Positions 1-7,922 of a stretch of DNA of 64,000 nt are shown here, piece after piece. The position numbers were made by a program, and so were the translations under genes. The stretch is taken from contig NZ_JANUXN010000001.1 in NCBI RefSeq assembly GCF_025699485.1, positions 434,001 to 498,000 of the forward strand. Direction: 5' to 3'. The notes under the pieces were generated by a model that saw only the letters and a program-made list of their open reading frames with translations, ran no database searches and was not told the DNA's origin. The DNA comes from Thauera carbonicopians (GTDB taxonomy: Bacteria; Pseudomonadota; Gammaproteobacteria; Burkholderiales; Rhodocyclaceae). Each line of letters starts with the position of its first letter. Position 1 is the first letter of the stretch.

Positions 1-704
1 TAGCCCGCATCGACCGCCGCACGGCTCGCGCCCAGCGCCGCCCCCAGCTTGTCCGCCAGCGGCTCGAGCAGCGTGTGGTAGTTCTCCCCGCTGCCCACGC
101 CCCGGCCACCCGAGACGATGACCTTGGCCGCACCCAGCTCGGGGCGCTCGCTCTTGGTCAGCTCGCGGCTGACCAGCGCCGCCACGCCCAGGTCGGCCCC
201 CGCCGCCAGCGCTTCGAGCGGGGCGGCACCGCCTTCTGCGGCCGCATCGAAGGCGGTGGTGCGCACCGTGACGACCTTGATCGCATCGGCACTCTTGACC
301 GTCGCCAACGCGTTGCCGGCGTAGATCGGGCGCACGAAGGTGTCGGCCGATTCCACCGCGACGATGTCGCTGATCTGCGCCACGTCCAGCAGCGCCGCCA
401 CCCGCGGCAGCATGTTCTTGCCGTTCGGCGTCGCCGGCGCCAGCACGTGGCTGTAGTTCGGCGCGAGGCCCTTGACCAGTTCGGCCACGTTCTCGGCCGT
501 CTGCGCTTCGTAGTGCGGTGCATCGCATACCAGCACCTTGGCCACGCCGGCGATCTTCGCCGCCGCCTCGGCCGCCGCGCCGCAGCCGGCACCGGCCACC
601 AGCACATGGATGTCGCCGCCCAGCTTGGTCGCCGCGGTCACGGTGTTGAGCGTGGCGGCCTTGAGCGATTGGTTGTCGTGTTCGGCAATGACGAGAATGG
701 CCAT
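1..704 (-). CDS. etfA: Electron transfer flavoprotein alpha subunit, 3'-truncated by window edge
   Basis: Reading the minus strand from the ATG at 702-704 gives MAILVIAEHDNQSLKAATLN, the typical N-terminus of EtfA. About 234 residues are visible and the C-terminal FAD-binding half lies outside the window. EtfA pairs with EtfB to carry electrons from acyl-CoA and related dehydrogenases to ETF:quinone oxidoreductase in the cytoplasm. The start lies two bases after the etfB stop (707-709), the usual etfBA arrangement, so the two are almost certainly co-transcribed. The neighbouring TetR regulator and crotonase fit a role in fatty-acid or branched-chain acyl-CoA oxidation. Confidence 0.93.
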   Translation of the reverse strand, partial: MAILVIAEHDNQSLKAATLNTVTAATKLGGDIHVLVAGAGCGAAAEAAAKIAGVAKVLVCDAPHYEAQTAENVAELVKGLAPNYSHVLAPATPNGKNMLPRVAALLDVAQISDIVAVESADTFVRPIYAGNALATVKSADAIKVVTVRTTAFDAAAEGGAAPLEALAAGADLGVAALVSRELTKSERPELGAAKVIVSGGRGVGSGENYHTLLEPLADKLGAALGASRAAVDAG

Positions 705-706
705 GT

Positions 707-1456
707 TCAGATCACCTTCGCAACGTTCTTGAGTTTGTCGACCAGCTGGGCGACGTCCGCCACCCGCTCACCCGCGCTGCGCTTGGGTGGCTCGGCCACT
801 TTCAGCGTCTGCAGCCGCGGCGCCACATCCACGCCCAGCTCTTCGGGCTTCAGCGTGTCGAGCGGCTTCTTCTTCGCCTTCATGATGTTGGGCAGCGTCG
901 CATAGCGCGGCTCGTTGAGGCGCAGGTCCGTCGTCACCACCGCCGGCAGCGAAATCGACAGCGTCTCCAGCCCGCCGTCGATCTCGCGCGTGACCTGCGC
1001 CTTGCCGTCGGCGATCACCAGCTTCGAGGCAAACGTCGCCTGCGGCCAGCCCGCCAGCGCCGCCAGCATCTGGCCGGTCTGGTTGGCGTCGTCGTCGATC
1101 GCCTGCTTGCCGCCGATCACCAGCGTCGGCTGCTCACGCTCGGCCACCGCCTTCAGCAGCTTGGCCACCGCCAGCGGCTGCAGTTCGGCATCGGTCTCGA
1201 CCAGGATCGCACGGTCGGCGCCGATCGCCAGCGCCGCACGCAGCGTCTCCTGGCATGCGCCCACGCCGCAACTCACCGCCACCACCTCCGTGGCCACGCC
1301 CGCTTCCTTCAGGCGCACCGCCTCTTCCACCGCAATCTCGTCGAACGGGTTCATGCTCATCTTGACGTTCGCTATATCCACGCCGCTGCCGTCAGCCTTG
1401 ACGCGAACCTTCACGTTGTAGTCGACAACGCGTTTCACGGGTACGAGAATCTTCAC
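707..1456 (-). CDS. etfB: Electron transfer flavoprotein beta subunit
   Basis: A 249-residue protein, the normal EtfB length, starting [20 protein letters not shown]. It has the adenine-nucleotide-alpha-hydrolase fold of ETF beta, including the segment [18 protein letters not shown] and the AMP-site region around [18 protein letters not shown]. EtfB binds AMP and docks with partner dehydrogenases, while EtfA holds the redox FAD. It is the first gene of an etfBA operon. The 145 bp up to the divergent TetR gene should hold the promoter. An AGGAGCGCGGCAG-like Shine-Dalgarno stretch precedes the ATG on the minus strand. Nothing about it is unusual. Confidence 0.96.
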   Translation of the reverse strand: MKILVPVKRVVDYNVKVRVKADGSGVDIANVKMSMNPFDEIAVEEAVRLKEAGVATEVVAVSCGVGACQETLRAALAIGADRAILVETDAELQPLAVAKLLKAVAEREQPTLVIGGKQAIDDDANQTGQMLAALAGWPQATFASKLVIADGKAQVTREIDGGLETLSISLPAVVTTDLRLNEPRYATLPNIMKAKKKPLDTLKPEELGVDVAPRLQTLKVAEPPKRSAGERVADVAQLVDKLKNVAKVI

Positions 1457-1589
1457 TCTGCCGCGCTCCTTTCATTGGTCAGAATATCTTCCGGCGATTG
1501 CGACCGGGGTGGATGATTATGTCACTGCTCCGCGGACATGACACGCGTGCCGGAGTGAAAGCCAGCGCCACGTCCCATGCTATCGGTAC

Positions 1590-1603
1590 ATACGGTAGCG
1601 TAT
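1590..1603. promoter_or_regulatory. Small palindrome at the tetR start, possible autoregulatory operator
   Basis: ATACGGTAGCGTAT is a 5-bp inverted repeat with a 4-bp spacer. It covers the first possible start codon (1602) of the TetR gene and lies in the divergent etfB-tetR region. A related CGTATGG occurs again at 1628-1634. A TetR-type operator is plausible by position only. Confidence 0.25.
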
Positions 1604-2270
1604 GGACAAAGAATCGTCAATACTATTCCGTATGGAAAAAACAGCAAAGAAGCCACGCCCCCAACTCGACCGCCAGAGCTGGATCAACGCCGCCATCGAA
1701 GTCATGGCCGAAGAAGGAATCGCCGGCCTGCGGGTCGAAGTGCTCGCCAAGCGGCTCAAGGTCACCAAAGGCAGTTTCTACTGGCACTTCGACGACCGTC
1801 GCGACCTGCTGCTGGCGATATTGCAGCACTGGAAGGAAGGCCGGATCTGCGACATCATCAAGCAGACCCGGGTGCAGCCGGGCAAGGAGCTTGCCCAGGT
1901 CTACCACGTCATCGATGTATACAGCGCAAGCCGCAACCGCCGCGGCATGATGATCGAACTCGCGGTGCGCGACTGGGCCCGCCGCGATGCCGAAGCTGCG
2001 GCGATCGTCGCCGAAGTGGATGACGTCCGCCTGCGCTGCGCGCGCGATCTCTTCCTGGCTTGCGGCGTGCCGATGGAAGAAGCCTCGAGCCGCTGCATGC
2101 TGCTCTACGCCTACGTGTTCGGCGTGTCGCTGATGATCTACGAGAAATTCGACAGCGACGTGCTGCGCCTCAAGCGCGACATCGCCGATCTGATCGCACG
2201 ATCCGGGTCCATGGCCACGCTGGCGGCTTCAGCCGAGCCGGCTGCCGGACTTCAGACGCCGACGACCTGA
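1602..2270 (+). CDS. TetR/AcrR family transcriptional regulator
   Basis: A protein of 222 residues, or 212 from the second ATG at 1632, which starts MEKTAKKPRP. The N-terminal helix-turn-helix is clear: an alanine/isoleucine-rich first helix, then AKRLKVTKGSFYWHFDDRRD, the recognition helix and its Y/F-W-H-F signature. The rest is a helical ligand-binding domain with no strong family signature. It stands divergent to etfBA, so it probably represses etfBA and perhaps itself in response to an acyl-CoA or similar ligand; that is inference from position. Its last 19 bp overlap the convergent tatD gene. The start is uncertain between 1602 and 1632. Confidence 0.85.
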   Translation: MDKESSILFRMEKTAKKPRPQLDRQSWINAAIEVMAEEGIAGLRVEVLAKRLKVTKGSFYWHFDDRRDLLLAILQHWKEGRICDIIKQTRVQPGKELAQVYHVIDVYSASRNRRGMMIELAVRDWARRDAEAAAIVAEVDDVRLRCARDLFLACGVPMEEASSRCMLLYAYVFGVSLMIYEKFDSDVLRLKRDIADLIARSGSMATLAASAEPAAGLQTPTT

Positions 2271-3046
2271 GCGCCCGCCTTGCCGGGCTGCCAGCGCAGG
2301 ACTTCAATCGCGTTGCGCCCGGTCGCCGCGATGATCTCCTCGACCGGGACCTTGCGCAGCTCGGCGAGAATCGACGCATAACGCGACAGATTTGCCGGCT
2401 CGTTGCGCTGTCCCCTCGCCCATTCCGGCGGAATGTCGGGGGCATCGGTCTCGAGCACGATCGCATCCAGCGGCAGTGTGGCGGCAAGTTCGCGGATGCG
2501 CGTCGAACCGCTGAAGCTCATCGTGCCGCCGAAGCCCAGCTTGAAGCCCAGGCCGATCAAGGCGTCCGCCTGCTGCCTGCTGCCGTTGAAGGCATGGGCG
2601 ATTCCGCCCGCCCCGCCGATGCGGCGCAACTGCTTCAGAATGGGGTCGATCGCGCGGCGCACGTGGAGGATCACCGGAAGCCCATGACGCCGGGCGAGCG
2701 CGAGTTGCGCGACGAAGAACTCGAGCTGCCGTGCATGATCGATGCCGGGGACGAAATGGTCCAGGCCGATTTCGCCCACCGCCACCGCCCCTCCTTCGCC
2801 GAGGCATTCGTCGAGCACCTCGAGGTCGTCCATCCGCGCCGGCATCACGTACATCGGGTGGATGCCGAGCGCAAAACAGGCATCGGCATTCTCCGCGGCG
2901 ATGCCCCGCACGGCATCGAAGTTGGCCCGTTCGACCGCCGGCACGACGAAGCCGGCGACCCCGCTGGCCCGGGCCGAATCGATGGCCTGCCCGCGATCGG
3001 CATCGAACTCGGCGGCATCGAGGTGGATGTGGGTGTCGATCAGCAT
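2252..3046 (-). CDS. TatD family metal-dependent hydrolase
   Basis: A 264-residue protein starting MLIDTHIHLDAAEFDADRGQ. The HxH metal motif (THIHLD) at residues 5-10 is the TatD signature. Later metal ligands are visible in VGEIGLD (Glu), VILHVRRA (His), AHAFNGS (His) and LETDAPD (Asp). The length matches the TatD/YcfH/YjjV family of magnesium-dependent DNases or hydrolases. The open frame runs further upstream, but the ATG at 3044-3046 is the only one that gives a family-like N-terminus. It follows the crotonase gene by 43 bp on the same strand and overlaps the 3' end of the TetR gene. The substrate cannot be told from sequence. Confidence 0.9.
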   Translation of the reverse strand: MLIDTHIHLDAAEFDADRGQAIDSARASGVAGFVVPAVERANFDAVRGIAAENADACFALGIHPMYVMPARMDDLEVLDECLGEGGAVAVGEIGLDHFVPGIDHARQLEFFVAQLALARRHGLPVILHVRRAIDPILKQLRRIGGAGGIAHAFNGSRQQADALIGLGFKLGFGGTMSFSGSTRIRELAATLPLDAIVLETDAPDIPPEWARGQRNEPANLSRYASILAELRKVPVEEIIAATGRNAIEVLRWQPGKAGAQVVGV

Positions 3047-3089
3047 GCTGCCATTGCGGCGGCCCTGCCCGGCCGCCGCCCGGAGAGGT

Positions 3090-3890
3090 TCAGCGTCCTT
3101 TCCACACCGGCTTGCGCTTGGCGGCAAAGGCGTCCATGCCTTCGGCCGCGTCTTCGCACATGGCGTTGCAGGCCATGGTTTCGGCCGCCATCTGGTAAGC
3201 GGCTTCCAGGCCCATTTCGAGCTGCTTGTAGAACATCTGCTTGCCCATGCGGATCGCGACCGGCGACTTGGCAACGATCGAAGCCGCCAGCCGGGCAACT
3301 TCATCGTCGAGCTGTTCGAGCGGCACCACGCGGTTCACCAACCCGCGGCGCTGGGCCTCGTGGGCATCGATGAAATCGCCGGTGACCAGCATCTCGAACG
3401 CCTCCTTGCGGCCCATGTTGCGCGACAGGCCAACCCCCGGCGTGGCGCAGAACAGGCCGACGTTGATGCCGGACACCGCGAAGCGCGCAAGGTCGGCGGC
3501 CACGGCCAGGTCGCACATCGACACCATCTGGCAACCCGCCGCGGTGGCGATGCCATGGACGCGTGCGATGACCGGCTGCGGCAGCTCGGTCAGCTTCATC
3601 ATGAACTTGCCGCACAGGCGGAACAGCCGCTGCTGGAAGTCCTTGCTGTAGTTGCCGCGCATTTCCTTCAGGTCGTGCCCGGCGCAAAAGGCCTTGCCTT
3701 CGCCCGCCAGCACGACCACGCGCACGCTGTCGTCGCGGGCGATTTCGTCCACTGCCTCGATCAGCGTCTCGAGCATCTCGAAGGACAGCGAGTTGAACTG
3801 ATTCGGGCGATTCAGCGTCAGCGTGGTGATGCCTCCATCGTCATGGCGCAGCAGCATCGGCTCGGAACTGGAAACGGGAACGGCGCTCAT
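3090..3890 (-). CDS. Crotonase-fold protein, ECHDC3-like, lacking both catalytic glutamates
   Basis: A 266-residue protein with the crotonase fold. The oxyanion-hole segments are intact (KAFCAGHDLKEM at 67-78 and IATAAGCQMVSMCD at 114-127). Enoyl-CoA hydratases need two glutamates, one in the GGGCEL motif and one in the QPEI motif. Here the matching residues are Gln121 and Gly141 (SGINVGLFCATPGVGL). This pattern is the one I recall for the ECHDC3 group, so CoA-thioester binding is likely but classical hydration is not. The ATG at 3890 is chosen because AGGAG sits just before it; an upstream in-frame ATG at 3932 lacks a good site. A palindromic operator lies about 83 bp upstream. Confidence 0.9.
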   Translation of the reverse strand: MSAVPVSSSEPMLLRHDDGGITTLTLNRPNQFNSLSFEMLETLIEAVDEIARDDSVRVVVLAGEGKAFCAGHDLKEMRGNYSKDFQQRLFRLCGKFMMKLTELPQPVIARVHGIATAAGCQMVSMCDLAVAADLARFAVSGINVGLFCATPGVGLSRNMGRKEAFEMLVTGDFIDAHEAQRRGLVNRVVPLEQLDDEVARLAASIVAKSPVAIRMGKQMFYKQLEMGLEAAYQMAAETMACNAMCEDAAEGMDAFAAKRKPVWKGR

Positions 3891-3972
3891 GAACTCTCCT
3901 TGTATGATCGATTCGGGGCGTGCGATCCGCACCGGCCAAGTGCACCTCGCCGGCCGCTGCTGCCTGGATCAG

Positions 3973-3990
3973 GTTGACGGTAACGTCAAC
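3973..3990. promoter_or_regulatory. Palindromic operator upstream of the crotonase gene
   Basis: GTTGACGGTAACGTCAAC pairs in 8 of 9 positions. It lies 83 bp upstream of the crotonase start. Aligned on the same centre, 13 of 16 bases (TTGACGGTAACGTCAA against ATTACGTTAACGTCAA) agree with a second palindrome at 17571-17590, suggesting one regulator for both. The form resembles, from memory, operators of acyl-CoA catabolic regulators such as LiuR. Confidence 0.5.
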
Positions 3991-4056
3991 TGCCGTACAT
4001 GGTACTGCTTCGCGGAGCCGGCAGCCAGTTCCCTCGGCGCCGACGGCCTGCCCCGT

Positions 4057-5559
4057 TCAGACCTCTACATTGCGTGTGCTGGGCGAACGGATATAGAGCC
4101 CTCTGCCGAGCGCGCTCCATTGCCGCTGTTCCTCGTCCAGCGCAGCGGCCGTCAGCGGCAGCTTCTGCAGCCAGCCCGGCGGCGTGTTGACGCTGAAGCC
4201 GCGCCCTTCGCGCCGAAGCACGATCGGCGGCGTGCCGCGCGCATCGCGGGCGCGATGGATGACCACGGCCAGCCGCAGACAGGCGATCAGCAGCCAGTCG
4301 ACGCTGTTCGGATCGATCGACGCCACCCGCTCGAGCTTGCCGCGATGCGACAGCACCAGGCGCGACAGGCGCCCCTGATCCATGCGCGAGAAACCCGGCA
4401 TGTCGGCGTTGGCGACGATGTAGGCGCTGTGCTTGTGATAGCTCGAATGGGCGACGGAAATGCCGATCTCGTGCAGCAATGCCGCCCAGCTCAGAAAGCG
4501 CCGGTCGAGGTTTTCCGCATCGGCCATCGCCGGCTCGACCTGGTTCAGCAGGTGGCAGGCGGTATCCGCGACCTGCTGGGCCTGGCGCAGATCGACGTTG
4601 TAGCGGCGCACGAAGGCGCTGACCGTGGCATCGCGCAGATCGTGATGGTGGTAGCGGCCGAGCAGGTCGTAGAGCACGCCCAGGCGCAACGCGCCTTCGG
4701 AGAACACCATCCGCTCGATGTCGAATTCCTTGAACACGGCGCTCATGATGGCGAAGCCGCCCAGGATCACCGGCAGGCGGTCACCCTTCAGCCCGGCGAG
4801 GTCGAGTGCATCGATGCGCCCCGCCCGCAGCAGTTCGGCCCGGAAGCGCTCCAGCCCTTCACGGGTGATCCCCGAAGGCGAGAAGCCGTTCTGCTCCAGT
4901 ATTTCGGCCAGGGCCTTGGCCGAGCCGCTGGAGCCGACCGCCTCTTCCCAGCCGGCTTCGCGATAGGCGGCGACGATGGTCTGCAGCTCGCGCCGTGCGG
5001 CCAGTTCGGCTTCCTTCAGGCTACGCTTGTCGATGCGGCCATCCGGGAAATAGCGCAGGCTGTAGCCCACACAGCCCATGTAGCGAGATTCGAGCAGCAA
5101 GGGCTCGAAGCTCTTGCCGATGACGAATTCAGTCGAGCCGCCGCCGATGTCGACCACCAGTTGCTGCTTGTGCGGATCGGGCAGTGTGTGCGCCACGCCG
5201 ACGTAGATCAGGCGGGCTTCCTCGCGGCCGGCGATGACTTCGATCGGAAAGCCGAGCGCCGCTTCGGCGCGAAACAGGAACTCGGCAGAGTTCTTCGCCA
5301 CGCGCAGCGTGTTGGTGGCCACCGCACGCACGGCGCCGGCGTCGAAGTCGTGCAGGCGCTCGCGAAAGCGCTGCAGTGCCGCCACCCCGCGCTGCTGGGC
5401 ATCGAGGTCGAGAATCTTGTCGGCAGACAGGCCGGCGGCGAGACGCACCGATTCCTTCAGCCCGTCCAGCGGATAGATCTGATCATTGACGATGCGACCG
5501 ACCTGCAGGCGAAAACTGTTGGAGCCGAGATCGATTGCTGCAATGAGGTTGCGCATCAT
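4057..5559 (-). CDS. ppx: Exopolyphosphatase / Ppx-GppA family phosphatase
   Basis: A 500-residue protein starting MMRNLIAAIDLGSNSFRLQV. Motifs of the ASKHA-fold Ppx/GppA family are clear: phosphate 1 loop DLGSNSFRL (10-18), the catalytic Glu region in VRAVATNTLRVAKNS, and the DIGGGSTEFVIG phosphate 2 loop. The C-terminal half has an HD-type helical domain (LLHEIGISVAHSSYHKHSAY), as in long Ppx enzymes. It removes terminal phosphate from polyphosphate, or converts pppGpp to ppGpp. It is divergent to ppk1 across 198 bp, so synthesis and breakdown genes share one control region. RelA lies 4 kb away, consistent with but not proof of a stringent-response link. Confidence 0.94.
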   Translation of the reverse strand: MMRNLIAAIDLGSNSFRLQVGRIVNDQIYPLDGLKESVRLAAGLSADKILDLDAQQRGVAALQRFRERLHDFDAGAVRAVATNTLRVAKNSAEFLFRAEAALGFPIEVIAGREEARLIYVGVAHTLPDPHKQQLVVDIGGGSTEFVIGKSFEPLLLESRYMGCVGYSLRYFPDGRIDKRSLKEAELAARRELQTIVAAYREAGWEEAVGSSGSAKALAEILEQNGFSPSGITREGLERFRAELLRAGRIDALDLAGLKGDRLPVILGGFAIMSAVFKEFDIERMVFSEGALRLGVLYDLLGRYHHHDLRDATVSAFVRRYNVDLRQAQQVADTACHLLNQVEPAMADAENLDRRFLSWAALLHEIGISVAHSSYHKHSAYIVANADMPGFSRMDQGRLSRLVLSHRGKLERVASIDPNSVDWLLIACLRLAVVIHRARDARGTPPIVLRREGRGFSVNTPPGWLQKLPLTAAALDEEQRQWSALGRGLYIRSPSTRNVEV

Positions 5560-5689
5560 CAGAGTTCCGGATGAATGGCACGAGGCCGATCGGCAGATTT
5601 TAGCATCGGCTCTACGCTGCGTTGCAGCAGAAATATTCTGCCGAACACATTCGCCGCCGTTCCTTGCGCTGAATCATCGAAGCTCGCCG

Positions 5690-5718
5690 CTGTCATGATC
5701 CTGCAACGAATATGTCAC
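5690..5718 (+). promoter_or_regulatory. Pho box: three 7-bp repeats at exact 11-bp spacing upstream of ppk1
   Basis: CTGTCAT (5690-5696), CTGCAAC (5701-5707) and ATGTCAC (5712-5718) repeat every 11 bp. The known PhoB box is CTGTCAT-N4-CTGTCA(C/T), one helical turn per half-site. The first repeat is perfect, the second matches 5 of 7 and the third 6 of 7. The box ends 39 bp before the ppk1 ATG. Control of ppk1 by PhoB under phosphate starvation is therefore likely. An effect on the divergent ppx is possible. Confidence 0.7.
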
Positions 5719-5757
5719 ATAATCGAGACGAACCTTCATCCGCGAACCCGGACCGCC

Positions 5758-7839
5758 ATGTACGCCCCGAAGAACGATCGCAGCTACCCCACCGACCATT
5801 TCATCAACCGCGAGCTGTCCCTGCTGCGGTTCCAGCGCCGCGTGCTCGCACAGGCCGCCGACCCGACGGTGCCGCTGCTCGAACGCCTGCGCTTCATGTG
5901 CATCGTGTCGAGCAACCTCGACGAGTTCTTCGAGATCCGCGTCTCCGGCATCAAGGAGCAGATCCACCTCGGCAGCCGCAAGACCGGCCACGACGGCATC
6001 TCGCCGCGCGACCTGCTCGAACGGGTCAGCGACGAGGTGCACGACATCATCTCGGACCAGTACGAACTGCTCAACGACGACATCCTTCCCGCGCTGGAAA
6101 AGGAAGGCGTGGTCTTCCTGCGCCGCAGCGAATGGACCGAAACCCAGTTGAAGTGGATTCGCGACTACTTCATGGACGAAGTGATGCCGGTGCTGACGCC
6201 GATCGGGCTCGATCCCGCGCACCCTTTCCCGCGCGTGCTGAACAAGAGCCTGAACTTCGCCGTCGAGCTGGAAGGGCGCGACGCCTTCGGCCGCGATTCC
6301 GGTGCCGCCATCGTCCAGGCGCCGCGTGCGCTGCCCCGCGTCATCCGGCTGCCGCGCGAGATCTGCGCCCAGGAATACACTTTCGTGTTCCTGTCCTCGG
6401 TGCTGCACTCGCATGTCGGCGAACTGTTCTCGGGCATGAACGTGCTCGGCTGCTACCAGTTCCGCGTCACGCGCAATTCGGACCTGTTCGTCGACGAGGA
6501 AGAGGTCAAGGACCTGCGGGTGTCGCTGAAGGGCGAACTGCAGCAGCGCCACTACGGCGACGCCGTGCGGCTGGAAGTCGCCGACAGCTGCTCGAAGGAG
6601 ATGGCCGCGTTCCTGCTGCAGCATTTCCATCTGGAGCCGGACGACCTCTACCGCACGCCGGGCATCGTCAACCTGGTGCGCCTGATGCAGGTGCCCGACT
6701 GGGTGGAGCGCCCCGACCTCAAGTACCCGCCCTTCGTGCCGGGCATCCCGAAACCGCTGGACAAGCGGCGGCAGATCTTCGCCGTGCTGCGCAATCACGA
6801 CGTGCTGCTGCACCACCCCTTCCAGAGCTTTGCGCCGGTCATCGACCTGCTGCGCGCGGCGGCGGACGACCCGCTGGTGCTCGCGATCAAGATGACGGTG
6901 TACCGCACCGGCACCGACTCGGTGCTGATGGAGCACTTGGTGCGCGCAGCGCAGAAAGGCAAGGAAGTGACCGTGGTGCTGGAACTGATGGCGCGCTTCG
7001 ACGAGGAGGCGAACATCAGCTGGGCCAACCGCCTGGAAGAAGTCGGCGCGCATGTGGTGTACGGCGTGTTCGGCTACAAGACCCACGCCAAGCTGCTGAT
7101 GGTGGTACGGCGCGAGGAAGACGGCCTGCGCCGCTACGTGCACCTGGGCACCGGCAACTACCATCCGCGCACCACGCGCTTCTACACCGACTTCGGCCTG
7201 CTGACCGCCAACGAGGAAATCGGCGAGGACGTCGCCACCGTGTTCAAGCAGTTGACCGGTCTGGGCACCGCCAGCGAACTGCGCCATCTGTGGCAGGCGC
7301 CGTTCACGCTGCAGCCCAAGGTCGTCGAGGCGATCAAGCGTGAGGCCGAGATCGCCCGCGAAGGCCGCCGCGGCCGCATCATCGCCAAGATGAACGCGCT
7401 GCTCGAACCGGAAACCATCGAGGCGCTGTACGAAGCCTCGCAGGCCGGCGTCGAGATCGATCTGATCGTGCGCGGCCCCTGCGCGCTCAAACCGGGCGTG
7501 TCCGGCCTGTCGGACAACATCCGGGTGCGCTCGGTCGTCGGCCGCTTCCTGGAGCACCACCGCATCTTCCATTTCCATGCCGACGGCGACGACCTGATGT
7601 TCCTGTCCAGCGCCGACTGGATGGAGCGCAACTTCTTCCGCCGCATCGAGATCGCCTTCCCGGTGCTCGATCCGAAGCTGAAGCGGCGCGTGATGAAGGA
7701 AGGCCTGCGCCCCTACCTCGGCGACAATTGCCAGGCCTGGGAAATGCATTCGGATGGCCGCTACCGCCGCCGGAATCCGCGCGGCACGCGTCGCGCCGCA
7801 CAGATGATCCTGCTGAAGGAGCTTGCCGCCAGCAGTTGA
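5758..7839 (+). CDS. ppk1: Polyphosphate kinase 1
   Basis: A 693-residue protein, the normal PPK1 length, made of N-terminal, head and two PLD-like catalytic domains. Evidence includes the N-terminal FINRELSLLRFQRRVLAQA, the segment SSNLDEFFEIRVSGIKEQ, the catalytic-histidine region KTHAKLLMVVRR and YVHLGTGNYHPRTTRFYTDF, and the C-terminal SSADWMERNFFRRIE. It forms long-chain polyphosphate reversibly from ATP, with autophosphorylation on a histidine. The ATG at 5758 is chosen because it gives the family N-terminus; the open frame extends upstream to 5575 through the Pho box. It is divergent to ppx and probably PhoB-regulated. Confidence 0.96.
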   Translation: MYAPKNDRSYPTDHFINRELSLLRFQRRVLAQAADPTVPLLERLRFMCIVSSNLDEFFEIRVSGIKEQIHLGSRKTGHDGISPRDLLERVSDEVHDIISDQYELLNDDILPALEKEGVVFLRRSEWTETQLKWIRDYFMDEVMPVLTPIGLDPAHPFPRVLNKSLNFAVELEGRDAFGRDSGAAIVQAPRALPRVIRLPREICAQEYTFVFLSSVLHSHVGELFSGMNVLGCYQFRVTRNSDLFVDEEEVKDLRVSLKGELQQRHYGDAVRLEVADSCSKEMAAFLLQHFHLEPDDLYRTPGIVNLVRLMQVPDWVERPDLKYPPFVPGIPKPLDKRRQIFAVLRNHDVLLHHPFQSFAPVIDLLRAAADDPLVLAIKMTVYRTGTDSVLMEHLVRAAQKGKEVTVVLELMARFDEEANISWANRLEEVGAHVVYGVFGYKTHAKLLMVVRREEDGLRRYVHLGTGNYHPRTTRFYTDFGLLTANEEIGEDVATVFKQLTGLGTASELRHLWQAPFTLQPKVVEAIKREAEIAREGRRGRIIAKMNALLEPETIEALYEASQAGVEIDLIVRGPCALKPGVSGLSDNIRVRSVVGRFLEHHRIFHFHADGDDLMFLSSADWMERNFFRRIEIAFPVLDPKLKRRVMKEGLRPYLGDNCQAWEMHSDGRYRRRNPRGTRRAAQMILLKELAASS

Positions 7840-7859
7840 GCAGGCGGCACGAAGGGTAT

Positions 7860-7879
7860 CGGGGGCTGCATCGCCCCCG
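7860..7879. terminator. Hairpin between convergent ppk1 and relA
   Basis: CGGGGGC-tgcatc-GCCCCCG forms a perfect 7-bp stem 20 bp after the ppk1 stop. There is no long T-run on either side. It sits where a bidirectional terminator would be expected. Confidence 0.55.
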
Positions 7880-7922
7880 TTCGCCCCACCGGCCCGGCTT
7901 CAATGCTTCCGGTAGCGGCGCA

